Under the pieces are notes generated by a model. It saw only the letters and a list, made by a program, of their open reading frames with translations, did not search any database and was not told the DNA's origin. Below, piece after piece: positions 25,201 through 40,200 of a stretch of 64,000 nt of DNA (positions are counted from its first letter, which is position 1; every line of letters begins with the position of its first letter). The position numbers were made by a program, and so were the translations under genes. Source of the stretch: Chimonanthus salicifolius (Eukaryota > Streptophyta > Magnoliopsida > Laurales > Calycanthaceae); assembly GCA_013350335.1 (NCBI GenBank), contig CM023542.1:3650025-3714024 (forward strand). Direction: 5' to 3'.

Positions 25201-28200
25201 ATGGATAGAGGATTTCGTGGACAAGATAATTCAAGAGAAAATCATTAACCTAATTATAATAGTTTGGCAAAATGGGCCAAGAAAATAAATGGTTTAGATA
25301 CTCAAATTAAGTCCAAAATCACAAGACAAATATAATAAAATGGGTTCAAATTTTACCCTAAACGTACCCCTTTTTTCCATTCTTTATATATCTCAAACAC
25401 AAATTTATGATCCACCTAAAAAAATTATATTTTAATGAATACTTCCTTCTTAGCTAGAATCTTATACTCTTTTGAGTTTTCATGTCTCTGCATGATTCTC
25501 TTTTTTTTCACACTTATTGTTACTTACCATTTTAATTTTTTTATAGAAAAAGGTCAACTCATCTATCAAGGTCCTGTACAACCATGATGGGATCAATAAA
25601 TCAATGGTTTAGATGAGTTTGATAATCAATTTATTTATTCTTTTTAAATTAGAAAAATTAAAGCTTTCTATTTGTGATAAGAACCCTAGCTTAACCATTT
25701 GGTTGGCTTAGAATGAAATTTCTTACTTAAAGAAACAATATCATTGTTAACAGAGAATTGGCAAAAAAAATTGAGTTAGGCCCACACAACATAAAATATT
25801 GGTATTATTGATTTTACAAAAATGTTGAAATTACTGCAGTAAACCAAAATTTGGCTAAAGCTCAGTATAATTTTGACCTATTTCAATCCATTTTCAAAAT
25901 TTTGGCTCTACTTTTATTTTTAACTAAAATTACATAAAAGCCAAAGTGGTTTATAAGACCAAAATTTTGACCAAAAAAAAAATGGTCTTTATTACAACCA
26001 AAGGATTATTGCATCCAAAATTTTGAACCAAGTTATAAGAAATTGATTTCATGGCTCATGTCTTACATCTTCTCATTTAAATGTAGGTTTTCTTAATACA
26101 AATGTAAATTCTATAAGAAATTTCAGTTTAGACCATCCAAATGATTGGTTTATGTTCTTTATCTAAGAAGATTCAAGTTCTTCTAATTTTTTAGAATATA
26201 TATAAAAAATATAATAATCATCCAAGATTTATTATTCTCAAATAGTTATGTAGGGTCTTGATAGATGAGTTAATCTCTCTCTTTTTACTGGTTTTTCAAA
26301 AGAAATTAACAAGACTTTGAAAAAAGTTCCCAAGTTTAATGTAGCTGAAGTGGCAAAGGGAAAGCTAGGCTTGGCAAGTATTAATAGAGGATTTAATGCT
26401 TTTTTCAGTGTCGGTAGGTCGCATGGAGTAAAATGAAGCAGAACTGTTGAGCATTAGGAGGGCTTGAGGGCAGTGGCCTAGACATGGTAATGGCAGTTTG
26501 GTGACTAAGACAGATTCAGCTAATGCCATGTATTGGATTTCTTGGCTAAGGCTGGAGTGCAGAGGCCCAAGGTGGTTGTTAACTTCATGTGATTGGTTGT
26601 ATGTATGTTGATTCTATGTTGTGGCTAGGTTTTGTCTGATGTTAGCTTCTTGTTTTTCTCCCTCAAATAGTCATGTACTGTGATGGTGGGGTGTAATGGG
26701 TATTGTAAGCTGGTCTTTTGTCTCATTTTGTTTCTCAATAATTTCCATTGATTTCCTGTACTGTTGCTTTTCTTTAATAATATTTTGTTCTCCAACTTAC
26801 AGAGAGAGAGAGAGAGAGAGTATTGGTAGAGCACTTCATGAAGACGAGGGAGAAGTGGATGCTTCCTTCTCCAAGCCAGTGGGCAAAAAAGAAATCTAAT
26901 TTTGTGGAGTAAGGCTCCAAACTACATAAAGTATACAAGTCCATAAAATTCATGGAATACAGCATCTCCAAGATCCATTCAACAATGGTAGTCCAACATT
27001 GGGCATTACCAGAACAAATATGACCAAATTTTTTGGCAAAGAATGGCATGACAAACCTGACCATCCAAAAATTAGAATTCCATTAAATGTTTATCATTTT
27101 CCTTTTCTCTCCAATTTTGAATTACAGGAAATGTATCAAATGATCAAAATTGTCTCACATGCTGCCAAGACATGGTCTAAACGCTAAACATAATGGGGCA
27201 ATGCATAGTAAACGTGGATCAGGTTAAAATAGTTAGACAGACAAAAGATAACTACATTTGTATAAGTCAGCCCCACCATAGAAATAACTTAAAACCTTTC
27301 CTGCTGATGATATGGGATTAATTGTAACCACCACCTAATAATTCTTTTTTAAGACTAAGATGTCCAGGCCTCTTAGAGCACCTGACATAGAGAGTTGCCT
27401 TTTGCGTTGAGAGTGACTTGAACCCAAGACCTTCCGCAACTCAAGCTAGTTCTTGACCGCCAAGCCAACCCTCACGGGTTTAACAACCACCTAATAATTG
27501 GCATGCATTATAGGTAAATTTGGATAAATACATTTTAGCATCCTCGGATAATGTAGCTAAACTTAGGAGTCTACACAGTTTTTTTTAGTGGTGAGTGGTG
27601 ACATTAACCCACAACCTTACATGGCTGAGTACTAGTATATGTGATGCGGAGCACCACACGAATTTCTATATTTAGCAAGTTTCTATATTTAGATTTAGGA
27701 TTTCTACCTTTTCATTATTGTATTTTTTCTTTCATTTATTTGTTTAATCCAATAGTTGGTTTTGTTTGGAGAAATTTAGTGATTTTACATGTAATTAGGG
27801 TTTTCTACTCATTGGGGGTAGCTTTGGTATTTGTTTATTTGAGGGTATTTTGGTCTTTTTCATGTTTTTAAGTCATCATATATATGATGTAACCCCTCCA
27901 CACGGGATTGACACTTAATGATAGAATGAAATTGAAGTTCTCTTCCGCTACTTGTGCAACGAAAATAATTTGGGAGGTATTCCTTTGGCGTGAAGCCTAG
28001 CGTGAGGCTAGCATCTTTCCATCTTCGAGTATTCTTCTTCTTCTTCTTCTATCTCTTCATCTCTCTTCCTCTCTCTTTTCCTTTTCTTCTCCTTGAATTG
28101 TTGTCCCAGAAACAGCTCCAAAACTTGTCCGAAATCTGTCCCAGAAACAACCCCAAAACTTGTCCCTAATCTGTCCCAAAATCTATCCCAGTTCAACCCC

Positions 28201-31200
28201 AAATCTGTCCCAAAACAGCCCCAAGACCAGTCCCAATTCTGTCCAAAATCTGTTATAGACCTATCAAATCTGCTACTACATCTAGATCTATATCTTAGAC
28301 CTGTACAACCCTCTTCTTAACCCTTTTACTGTTGTTCTACACATTTCCTTATTGTCGTTATTAATTGATTAATTAATTTCAGCCATATTAGATTTTAAGA
28401 TGCATTATTTTTATTTAAATTTAGGCATTTAGGGTCACCCTATTAGTTGTCTTACATCAATATGTACTGCAGTTTATACAGAACCAGCCTTATGTGCTAA
28501 GGAAAGATGAGAATTTTTTTGGGAAGTGAACGGTATTAATAAAGATGAGCTACTAGTAATCATACAACTTAAAAAGATCTAAATGAGATACTAAACCGGT
28601 ACAGAGAAGAATGGAAGTGTATGGAATTGGCAGGCATACCAGTCCTCGAGAAAGCAGAGCAGAGATAAGGAACAGCATTGCTCCCATGCGACTTCGAAAA
28701 ACAGGAAGCATTGCTTCAAGTTGAAGAAAAGCACCCACTTGTGAAGTGTGTAAGGTAACTCTTAAAACTCTTTGCAAGTCCGATGCCGATTCAATAGAAA
28801 GACCTTCCAAAGCCTTTGCAATCATCTGACAGATGATATTTAGAGAAAATATAAAATCAAACAAGCATGGGATGAATGTAAAAGAACAAGAAGCAATCTT
28901 TTTTCACAAGAACAAGAAGCAATCTTTTTTCACAAGAAGAAGAACATCAAGCAACATGGCCAGAAGATATTCACCTCATCCTTTTGACTGTCTTCACACC
29001 CATCTTCCAAGCAACGACCAAAATCATTTAGTGTTGCAACCACAGCCCTTTTCTTATTTCCACATAGAAACAGGATTTCTGCCATGCTACGAACCAACGC
29101 TCTGGAAAGACAAATAAACAAGGTTCAACATACCCTCCGCAGAAGGTAACAACAGTATAGCTGACAAAAAATTAAATGACTGCTTTTCAAAATTATTAAC
29201 AACAGTAATAAGAGTCCAGTACAAATACAGAAAACAATATCTCAAATTATTTAAATGTGTGAAGTAGCTGAAGCACCAGATGAAAATTTCCTAAAGGCAG
29301 TGCAGTTGTTTTTTGATGGTGACACGACTCAGACCCTCAACTTATGGTTATAACTATGAGCTCTTACCACTGTGCTACACACTTCTTGTGGCACCACAGT
29401 TGATTGGTAAGGTAATAAAAGATTCTTCTGATACACTTCAATACCTACCAACTAATGTCTAACAAGAAGATTCATCTGACTCCTTTCCTTAAAAAAAAAA
29501 AAAAGATCAATCCAAGGCTTTCAAATGGAAAATCCAAACTTCATACCATAAGGCTTGGTAGCTTTGGAGAGTATATTCCATTGACCACTTGGAGACATGA
29601 GGCAGGAAGCTAACCAAATATCAAGTGATGGTAGTTCTTCAGGTAACCACGTTCAAATTTCTATATTTTCATTCTTGAAACAACCCCAACATGCATGATC
29701 TTAAAGAACAAAAATGAGCAACATTATTAAAAGTAGGTATTTAATAAGCTTCAAATATTAACTAGAAATTCCAGAAAAAAAAACCCTCATCACTCTGTAT
29801 TTGCTTGTTTAACCAATCAAGTCAGACATTAGTAAGCTCCATAACATCACCGACAACTGTTAATCTTTTTTAAAAAGGTTTTGCAAATAAAGGGTATATA
29901 AACAAACAAAAAGAGCAGCAAAAGGGATCAATGGGATATAATCTCAACCCATTGTAAAGCAGCAAAAGGGATCAATGAGAGATGATCTGAACCCCATCTA
30001 AACACCACAATTCACATCCATTGAAACCCTCTCAGAAGTAAAGGCAAGAACTTCATAAACAGGATTTTCTTTGCTTTCTTATTTTAAAGATAAGAGAAGA
30101 ATATATATTAAAGAAAAAAAAAACACCTCTATTTGAGGAATGGGAGAGGGAAAAGACATGATAAAAAAATACATTAAAAGAGAAAAAACTCCAAACAGAG
30201 CTCAACTGTCTGTTTCTTCATATACAGAGACGATGAACTCTTTCTTACCAATAAACCTCTTGCAAATATAAAATTTGATGACAACCATCAAAGTGATGAT
30301 TTCATAAATAGGCTGTGTGCATAAGGTTTCCCCTGGACACTGGACTGTGGCTTACAGCTTAACTGCACTCGAGATTGTTTATATGCTTGAACATGGGGCC
30401 AACAAAAAATCCCCTCATTTGATCACAAGCCATGGTTTTGAAGGCCACACAGTTTGATCACTTCACATATTGTTTAATCCAACAAAGCTTATGGCCTTCA
30501 AAACCATTTTTTGAGTGATTTTTGCTAAACCTCATATTCAAGCACATATCTTTCCAAACACTCCATATCCCGATAATCTCAGGTGGGCTCTACAAATGGC
30601 ATTGTGCTCATAAAAGCACCAGTGCAAATGGGACCTACCAACATAAACCTTCCCCAATCCTTACCCAACTTCACCTTGTTCCCAGATAAACTTACCAATG
30701 GCATACCCTATGACAATTAATTGAGGCCTTAAAAATTATGGCTAGTGTTATACAATCAAAGTGATTTTGATAGGCCCAATAACCAAGCCTAGGTCTTTCA
30801 AGCAACAACAACATGGACCTACATGGTCAGATAGAGTTGCACATCCTTGTGTCTATAACAGCTTATGGAAAACAATAAAGATTTTTTTTCTCTTCGTTGC
30901 CATTACACACTAAAAGAATCAACCTAAAACTAAAATCTCTGACAGATACCTTTCAAAACTAAACTATATATGATACAAAATAAATAATCAAGTAACATGA
31001 ATCAGCAGAGTTCCATAACTCCATAAAAAAAAGAAATGGTTTCTGAAATAAATGAAGTTAAAAAATGAACATCAGCTCCATGTCTATAACAGCCTAATTC
31101 AGCCATACCAACCAAAACCCAAAACCACTTGATATTTAGAACCACAACCATCAAGATAAAAACCAGTGGCATAAATGTAGCATTAAAGAAGAAAAAGACA

Positions 31201-34200
31201 GCCCAAGAAAATATATCAGCACCGCTACTCAAGAAAAATGGAATCCCATACCATCATATTACCTTGAAATTAAAACCACCCTCCAAGAGAATCCCACTAA
31301 TTCCAACTGCAATTCTTTGAAATTGAAGTATACCTTGGTAGGTACAAAGAAAGGACCTTATGATGAAATTCTAACTGGGGTATTGACCAAACAAAAGGGC
31401 AGATAACAGGGTGCAACTTCCAAATTTCAACAACTAAAATAGAGAAGATCCAATTCAATCTGATCCCCAATGTTCCCATCATTCAAAGGAAAAAAAAAAA
31501 ACCTTGGTGACTTCCATGTTTTGCTTCAGTTGGGACTCAATGCCATGGAGACTTATATCTGCTGCCTTGGTTGGGACTCAATCCTGGATCTCTTCATTGA
31601 TGTAAAGAACCCACTCACCCAAGTGTTGTGGAGTATTCTTAATGTTGGGTTTCAAAAATCAATAGGAGGCCTCACGATGACAAATACTCATATTTTTGAG
31701 GATTTGAGATCCCTTGCAATTAAAATAAATAAATTAGTAGATTAATTTCAATTCAACTAGGGTTGGGTTCAGGTTCAATACCCCTCTAACCAACCCGACC
31801 TGAATTTATTTTGGGTCAAGTCGAGTCAATCGGATTCAAAGGTTAGGTCAAAAATTGTCACCCCTAGGGATTACTAATGCGGTGCACCACACGAGTTTCC
31901 ATATTTTGCAAGTTTTTATATTTAGATTTAGGATTTCCAGCTTTTCATAATTATATTTTTTCTTTCATTTATTTGTTTAGTCTAATAGTTGGTTTTGTTT
32001 GGGGTTTACATGTAATTAGGGCTTTCTAATAATTGGGGATAGTTTGGTATTTGTTTATTTGAGGGTATTTTGGTCTTTTTCATATTTTTAAGTCATTATA
32101 TATATATGATATAACCCCTCCATACGGGATTGACACTTAATCAATGAAAAGAACAACTTTTGCTTTGTACAAACTTGCCTCCATAGCAGGAAGCATGGTG
32201 AGAAGCCAAGCAACCCTCAGTGAGAAACTAGGGAAGGCGAGAACCCACGAGAAAAGGTGAGAATTCTCTTCCAAGATCCAGGTTTTTATCTATCTCTCTC
32301 TTTTTCCCTTTCTTCTCTCTTTGTTACCCTCTCAAATCCAGCCGAACTGTTGTCCCAGAATCATCCTATTGTTGTCCCAAATCTATCCCAGAATCATCCT
32401 ATTGTTGTCCCAGAAAAATCCTTGTTTACAATCCCGACCTGTCCCAAATCTCATCCAGACTCGTCCCTATCTGTCAAAGATCCCATGCAAACTCGTCCCA
32501 AGCCCTTCCCTATCCCAAACAGCCCTATAAACTGCTGTCCCAACCCATAACAATCCCATATATGATTGTTTACTGCTGTCCTATCCATTGAGATCCCCTA
32601 TTTTGCTGTCCCATACAGTTAAGATCTCATATTACTGTTGTCCTACAATTTCTCCTTGCCAAACAGTCAATTTAATTCCTATTTCTGATGATAGATCTAC
32701 ATATTTATGGGATTTGACAAACCCCTTTGTTTTGAGGAACCTTTACTGCAGATGTGACTTATTTTGGATTGTTTTATAATCACTTATATTAGATTCCAAG
32801 AATTTGCATGATTCTTTGTGATAAATTTCTATATTAATTCGTATTTAATTTCAGCCCATTTTAGATTTAGGGTGCATTATTTTCATCTCTTTAATCCACA
32901 TTTAGGCATTTAGGGTTACCCTATCCATTATCCTGCGTCAATTACCCAAACAAGATGGTGCAATTTCAAAGGAGAAAACACAAAAGCTTTCAAAAGGAGT
33001 ATTGAGAAAAGGTGATTGGGGCCAACACATGAGTCTCACCAAGTATTGAATCAAATGGCAAGCTGTACTATGCAATTCACAAAAGATGTCCTTTGCCGGA
33101 TATAGAGGGAGAAGAGCTGTGCACATTTTTAAGGTAAAATCTCTTTTAAAAATGTTAGTAAGTCCTTAAAATAATGCTCAAAGAAGTCAATGGGAATTGG
33201 ATAAGCTTGCTAAAAGGTAGGTAGTAAGAGTAACTTTGCTTCTAATTTTACGTCACATTTGCAATAGATGCTTTATGTTTGCAATAGAGGTAGTATAGAA
33301 GGAGAGACAAATGAGGGGATGGTGAACAAAATAACGAAGACAGAAGTGAATCAAGCCTTGAAAATGATGGAGAATAATAAAGCGCTAGAATCAGATGTTA
33401 TCTCAAACGATGTTTGGTCTATTTTAGGGGGAAGTGGAGTTTGGGGGATTGACATGATTATTCAACAAAATTTTAGCTTCAAAAAAGATGTCTGATGAGT
33501 GGCGCAAAAGCATGGTAGTCCTTTTTTTAAATAAAAAATAAAGGAGACGTTCAAAATTGTGGCAATTACCGAGCGATCAAACTCTTGAATCATACAATTT
33601 AACTTTGGGAGAGGGTAATAGAGGGTCGCCTAAGACAAGAGTCAAATATATTAAAAATTCAATTTGGGTTTATGCCAGGTAGGTCAACAAAAAAAGCGTT
33701 TTTTATCCTAAGATAACTAATGGAGAAATTTAGTGAGAAGAGGAAGAAACTCTCTCTGACTTTATTAACCTAGAAAATGCCTTTGATAGAGTACCAAGGA
33801 AACTAATATGGAGAACCCTAACAAATAAATGCATTCCCAACGACTATGTTGAGATTATTCAAGATATGTATGAGGGTGCAACCACTTACGTAGAACCATC
33901 TGTGGTGAGACAGCGGAATTCGTTGTTGGAGTGGGACTCCATCAAGGATCCGCTTTAAGCTTATACATGTTTGCAATGATCATGGACAACTTAACGTCAG
34001 GGATCCAAGATGAAGTGTCACGGTGCATACTTTTTACGAATGATATAGTATTAATTAATGAAATGAAACAACAACCCAGCGCTAGGCTAGATTTGTGGAG
34101 GAGAACGTTGGAGTCAAATGGGTTGAAAATTAGTAGAATTAAAATAGAATACATGGAATATAACTTTAGTGGGTTAGACAATAGTGAAAGTAACTCGATA

Positions 34201-37200
34201 AAGATAAGAAACGACCTAATTGCACATTGTGATAAGTATAGATACTTGGGCTCTATGGTAGTATCTTAAGGAAGTTTCGATTTAGATAAAACGAATAGAA
34301 TAGGAGCAGTGTGGGCAAAAAGTAGATAAACTAGCGGAAGTCTTGTACGATAAAAAGTATGCATCTGCCTAAAAGAACGATTTTATAAAATAGTTGTTAG
34401 ACTTATAATGCTTTATGGAATAGAGTGTTGGACAATAAAAAAAGACAAGTAAACAAAGTCATCACAACAGAGGTGTGTATGCTACGTTGGCTGAGTAGTT
34501 TAACACTAAAGGATAGAGTTAGAAATGAACGCATTAGGGATAGTCTAAAGATAGCTCCGATATATGACAAATTGAAAGAAACCTGTTGAGATGGTTTTGT
34601 TATGTTAGTAGAAGACCAAGTACAGCCCCAGAATGTAGAGTGGAGAGGGTGCGGATTGAAGGCCCTAGGAGGAGAGGCCAACCTTCGAAAACATGGAGGA
34701 AAGGGATAAAAAAGACATGTTAGACTGTGGAGTGACTAATGTTATAGTTTGTGATAAGGTTATTTGGAAAAGAAGAACTCATAAGGTCAACCCCAGATAG
34801 ATGGGATTACTGGTTGATGATGATGATTACCAAGAACAATCTTTAACAAGGTAATTCTTCCTCCCAAATATAATTTCCTGCTTTTCTAGTTAGATAACCA
34901 CTGCTCATAGAGGTCTTGGGTTCAACTTCTCCTGGGCTTACTTGATACACGAGGCCTGCGGGTGGTTTCATCTATCCGTGGGATTAGTCTCATCTCCAAC
35001 ATGGGGTGAGGATACCCATGTTATCCAAAATAAACTCCAAAGTGCTTTCCAGGAAATGGTCTATGTTCTATAATAAATTACTATCATCATCATTTAAAAG
35101 AAAATGAACAAGAATTAAAAAATATCTACCTAGGGTGGACCTGGGTCATGTTTGACATTCACTAATTTCATGACATCTCATAGGGTGTTAGATGAGAAAG
35201 GAAATGTGTGAAAAATGGATCCATTTTCCTATGAGTGAAATTGATTTCCTATGAAGCCACTTGGACGCCAATGTGCATGAGAAATAGCTTTCATAGAAAG
35301 CCCACTTTTGAAAATGTGCATAAGAACACAATCTAACCATGAATTGTCTTGACTGTCAAAATAACCCCACAATATCGTCTAACAATTTTCTGATGAAAAC
35401 CTGCCATATGCTTTGGAGATGAATAAGTGCTCATTTCCTACTCAAGAAAACACCTATTTCAAGTAAACATGATGCCAGGGACTTCCTCACCAAAATATTT
35501 TTCTGAAATTGCTTCCTTTTCTCATCCTATGCTCCCCATTTTTTATCTAATTTAGTTGCAAATAGGGATAACAATGTCATTCCATAGAATCAAAAAACAT
35601 ATACTTGGAGCATTTGTAAAAACAACACAAATAGATTTGCTTCCTTTTACCTGAAATAATTTGCATTTTTCAGTTCTTTCATCATAGAATATAAACATTA
35701 GTATTATTTTTAATAGAAACAAAGTGATTCAATACTATCGTGTAGCATTGGTGAGCTGATCCTATACAAATTTGACCTGCTCACCACCCATTTCTTAAAA
35801 GAACCAGTTGGATCTCAACTTCTCCAACAATATGATAACCTCTCTCGACAAGGCTATCATACCTCTAAATTATTATTTAATGAACCCCTAAATATCATTT
35901 TGATTGGAATCCTAGTCCCAAATGAAATGAAATGTGCAGTTGAGTTTATCATATCTCATGGCAAGAATAAGAACAATGATAAAAATACTTAAGTAAAGAC
36001 ATATCACACAGTTGGCACTCGTGATTAACTACCAGAATATGCAATTAATGAGAAAACTAATTCCATGACACTATGATTTGAGATACTTTAGGCACATGAC
36101 CATCATAGGAGAGATTTTGAGAGAGAGAGAGAGCGCTAGGCTATCTCATGGGTAGTAAAAAAATTCTAAATACAAGGGCAGGATTATGGTTTATAAAAAA
36201 TTAAATGTATGGTTTATTATAGGGTCAAATGAAGAAGTATAACTCGAAAGCAGCCCTAGATAGATGAGATTTTGGCTTTGTTGATGATGATGACCAAGGG
36301 CAGGATCTACAAGAGTTCCTTTTCAATGGGTTTTGACTTCTTCTTTTCATTATAAGCTAATTGCATGCGAGTGTCAGGGTCTTTAAGAATCTCCTTTCAA
36401 TGGGTTAACGACTTAACGTCTTTTTTGGGTACAAGCTACTTGCCTCTCAGCACTCTGGCAATTTGCAAATATAAATGTAACAGATAGTGAGACAAAAAAT
36501 AAACAGCTTAAGGAAAATATTTCAATTAAATCAATCAAAAGTTTCATAAGATAGTACAATTACAAAATTATCAAGGCCATAAAATACCTTGTCTTTCTAT
36601 CCTCAGTTAGAGAAGCAAAATCACCCGATGAGACACACAAATTCTGTGATGGGTTCTTGGGTGTATTTTTAGCTGAGTCATCTGGAAAAAACAATAGATA
36701 TTTGAGGACAAATGCCTGCATGACCAAAATAAACATTGATGTGAGTCTTGGAAGTAGATACATATAATAGGAAGGATATACCAAAAAAACATTAGTGATC
36801 CAGCACACAAATCAAACTTAGGTTGACATCAATTTTTAATAGTAATAGTGTGAGTAGTATTTTATTACAAAAGCACTGAAGAGACATAAAGGAAAATTTT
36901 AAGATTTATACATACATTTTATTTTTTTTAGATGGTGACATGACGACTTGAACCAGCAACCAAATGGTTGCAACAATGAACACTAAACTACATGAAATTT
37001 TGAGTAAATATTAATGCAATAATCTCTCAATAAACCAAGAAGTGGTTCACATTTCAATCATGTTTTTTTTAAAAAAAAAAATGAGAATTCGCATTTCAAT
37101 TGTTATCAAAATAAAGTTTTCATATCAGGTGGCATAGCCAAGTCTAAGGCAGCAAATACAAAACCAGGCACTTAAAGAGTATACAGAAAATGAAGTCCTT

Positions 37201-40200
37201 TTGATCTCAACTGCTGCCTAAACTTAATCTATTTTAATCAATCATGTAAGCTCAATGGCTACAAACATATGGCTCTTGTTAAGAAGGGTTTTTTTTCCTT
37301 TTATAGATGGCTTATGAGCCATGTTGCATAGACTCTTCAAAATTAGTCACCCCCATGTTATTTGCCTATTCTTCATGGATTCATGTAGTACTTTTAACAT
37401 TGTTTCCCTAAAAGGCAAAAGTTGTCACCTCACCTTTCTCCTTTTGAAACCCAAATAGAATATTGATGATATGTTTGTCACTTGATTGTTTAAAGTAAAA
37501 CTAGTACATTATGTTCTATCAATGTAAATTTCGCACCTTTTTTCATTTAAAAAATAAATTTAAATATATTTAAACATGGGACTGAATCCTTGAGTCTGTT
37601 TATGGGACTGAACCCTAAAGTCCGACACCTGCACTCATGCCCATGCAGCTTGTCTCACGGTTTTATCAAGAAATATTACACAACCAGATACAGGCTTCCA
37701 CGTAACACATTGAAAATATAAAAATGCATCAGAAATTGAAAACTTCTTAACAAAAAATGTAAAAGCCACATGTATGATGCATCCAATGTGATAAACAAGG
37801 CAAGATCATAGTGGAAATTATCACTACGTGGGCAGCGTGCACCAGTGGCACTGGCTGTAAGGACTCTCTGTAGTAAGTTTTCCATGGTTTCAAGGCAAGA
37901 TCATAGTGGAAACTAACATTTTTTAAGAGGAGTGATTAGAGTGAAAGGTTATCTTCTACATCAAAGAAGATCAATAGCTCGAAAGTACTCTAAGTTGGTC
38001 TTCCCTCATGTTAGAACAAATGAAAAAGGTATTAAGGATTTCTTAATTACGCACGAGGTCTCTCAAATAATGGGTTATCTCAAGGCTTACTCCAAGGTTA
38101 AAACTTGCATAGAATACTGTCCCAGCAGCCATCCTATGGACCATTTGGAATGAAAGAAGCTCCAAAGTCTTTGAGGGCAAATCAGCAGATTTGAATGAAC
38201 TCATCCAAAAAGTTAAGTGGAGACTTTGTGTGTGGATTCTTTCTAGCAAGGAGTTTAGGGGACTTAGATTCACAAATCTTTTATCATCTTGGGAGGAATG
38301 TATGAAGGGGTTTAAAAGGAAAGTGAAGCTCAAAGAACAATGGAGACCTCCAGAAAAGAACGTCGTGAAATTGAATGTAGATGGGACAGTAAGAGGGAAA
38401 CCGGGGCCTGCTAGGATAGGTAGTGTGCTTAGGAATCATGAGGGGATCACTTCCATTGTCTTTAATGAGTTAGTGGGAACTAGAGACTCCAATGAGGTGG
38501 AAATCCTTAGCATTAGGAGAACTTTGATCATCTGGAATATGTATGAGCAAGGTAAACTCATTATTGAGGGTGATTCGGTAAATGCAATTTAGTTGGCGAA
38601 GGTTCAAAGACTTCCGCCATGGAAATTGATCACTGTGGTTAGGGAGATTAGGGAGTTGGCTTTGGGGAGGGACGTTTCCTTTGACAAAATCGGCCGAACA
38701 GCGAATCGAGTGGCAGATTATTTCGCCAAGCTTGGAGTCACCAACCTTTTCTCTGGCATTTTCCTCCTTTGAGCTTGGATGACTTCTTATTTTCTTTTAT
38801 GTTTTTTATTTTCTTGTTTCTTTTCCTTTCTCTCTTCTTGTTTGGGTCTAATCCTATTAGATCCATTTTCTCTTTTTGTATATGTACTATTTTCCTCATA
38901 GTATAATTTTCTTTGTTATTGCTTAAAAAAAAATTACGCACGAGGTTGACAAGGGATAATTCTTTTTTAGCTATGAGATATCATCAATCACTTTTGATGC
39001 TTTTGAGTTTCTTCTATTGTATTTCTTAGTATCCTTCCTTTTTCAGGAAGCCTTTCTGGATATACTTATATGTCCTCATACACTGCACAGTTCTTGAATG
39101 TATTCTATAACTATTTTCTTTCATTATAATCCTCTTTATTGTTCTAGTACAATAAATAATAATAATCCTCTTCACTATTCAGAAAGTTCTTCAAAAAAAT
39201 TATCAAGTTACTTTAGCCAAAACCAAAGTGGAATGTTGAAAAAGTTCAAAGTCATTCGAGTCATTTTGTCCCAGATCACAGTAATAGAAATTGAAATTTT
39301 GTTGAGTGAGTTGCTTTGGGCAAGAGCCAAACAGCAAGCACGCAACAAAAGCTGAATTTTTTTTTTTTTTTTGAAAGGTAACAAAAGCTGAATATTGTAG
39401 CTGTGTTAGCCAAGATCAAAGATAAAAATCGTACTTAAGAGAAGTTGACTTGGACAGAAAGGGAGGGGGTGTTCAAAAAAGGCATCCTTTGGCCAAGAGA
39501 CATGAATCAAGTAGGTGGTGGAAGTTCGCATTAGGTGAAAGTCAAAGATCTAAGAACATATACATGCATATGGGGATGAAAGCTAGGACATGCGACACAA
39601 GTATCATAAGTTTCTTATTAGTGTCAGGGTGCAGTACATATCAAAGACATGCATGATTTCAAAGCTAATTGATAGAAGATTTTTGGGAAGTCATTATCAC
39701 TATGACAATATCTACTATTTTTCATTCTCTACTTGACAAACTACTTATCAATCTCCAAAAGTCCTTGGTGCATGGGAATCCATAATGTTTTCTTATTCCT
39801 AACTTCCCACAACAATTGTTATGATACTCCTGCAAAGTCCTTGTTTATTAGTTTTCAGGATTTCTGGGGTTGTGTTTGGTCACATTTGTTTCGGATAGGT
39901 TTTTGCAAAGCCAATCAAGAGTAAGCCTGATTGGGTCGTTGTGATCATCATTGTCATTGTCACCATCATCATCAAAGCCAAAATCTTATCTAATAAGCTT
40001 GACCGGGTATTCTTCTATTTTGGACAGGAAAAAAAATTGTCAGAGTTTTTGGGAATCCATAATGTTTCCATATTCTAACTTCCCACAACAATTGGTATGC
40101 TACTCCTACAAAGTCTTTGTTTATTAGTTTTCAGGTTTTTTGGGGTTGGGTTTGGTAGCATTTGTCTCAGATAGGTTTTTGCAAAACTAATTAAGAGTAA

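Noticed and set aside
25553..26273. Autonomous DNA transposon
   Set aside because: Only terminal repeats are visible; no transposase coding and no target duplication.
28093..28320. Proline/serine-rich frame with repeated CPKSVP/LSQ words as a secreted or cell-wall protein
   Set aside because: It lies inside a bounded solo LTR, in the TGTCCCAAA minisatellite, and the second LTR copy shows the same words in other frames.
27642..32940. One full-length LTR element bounded by the two LTR-like copies
   Set aside because: Each copy has its own different target duplication, and the DNA between them contains MINDY3 exons 4 and 5.
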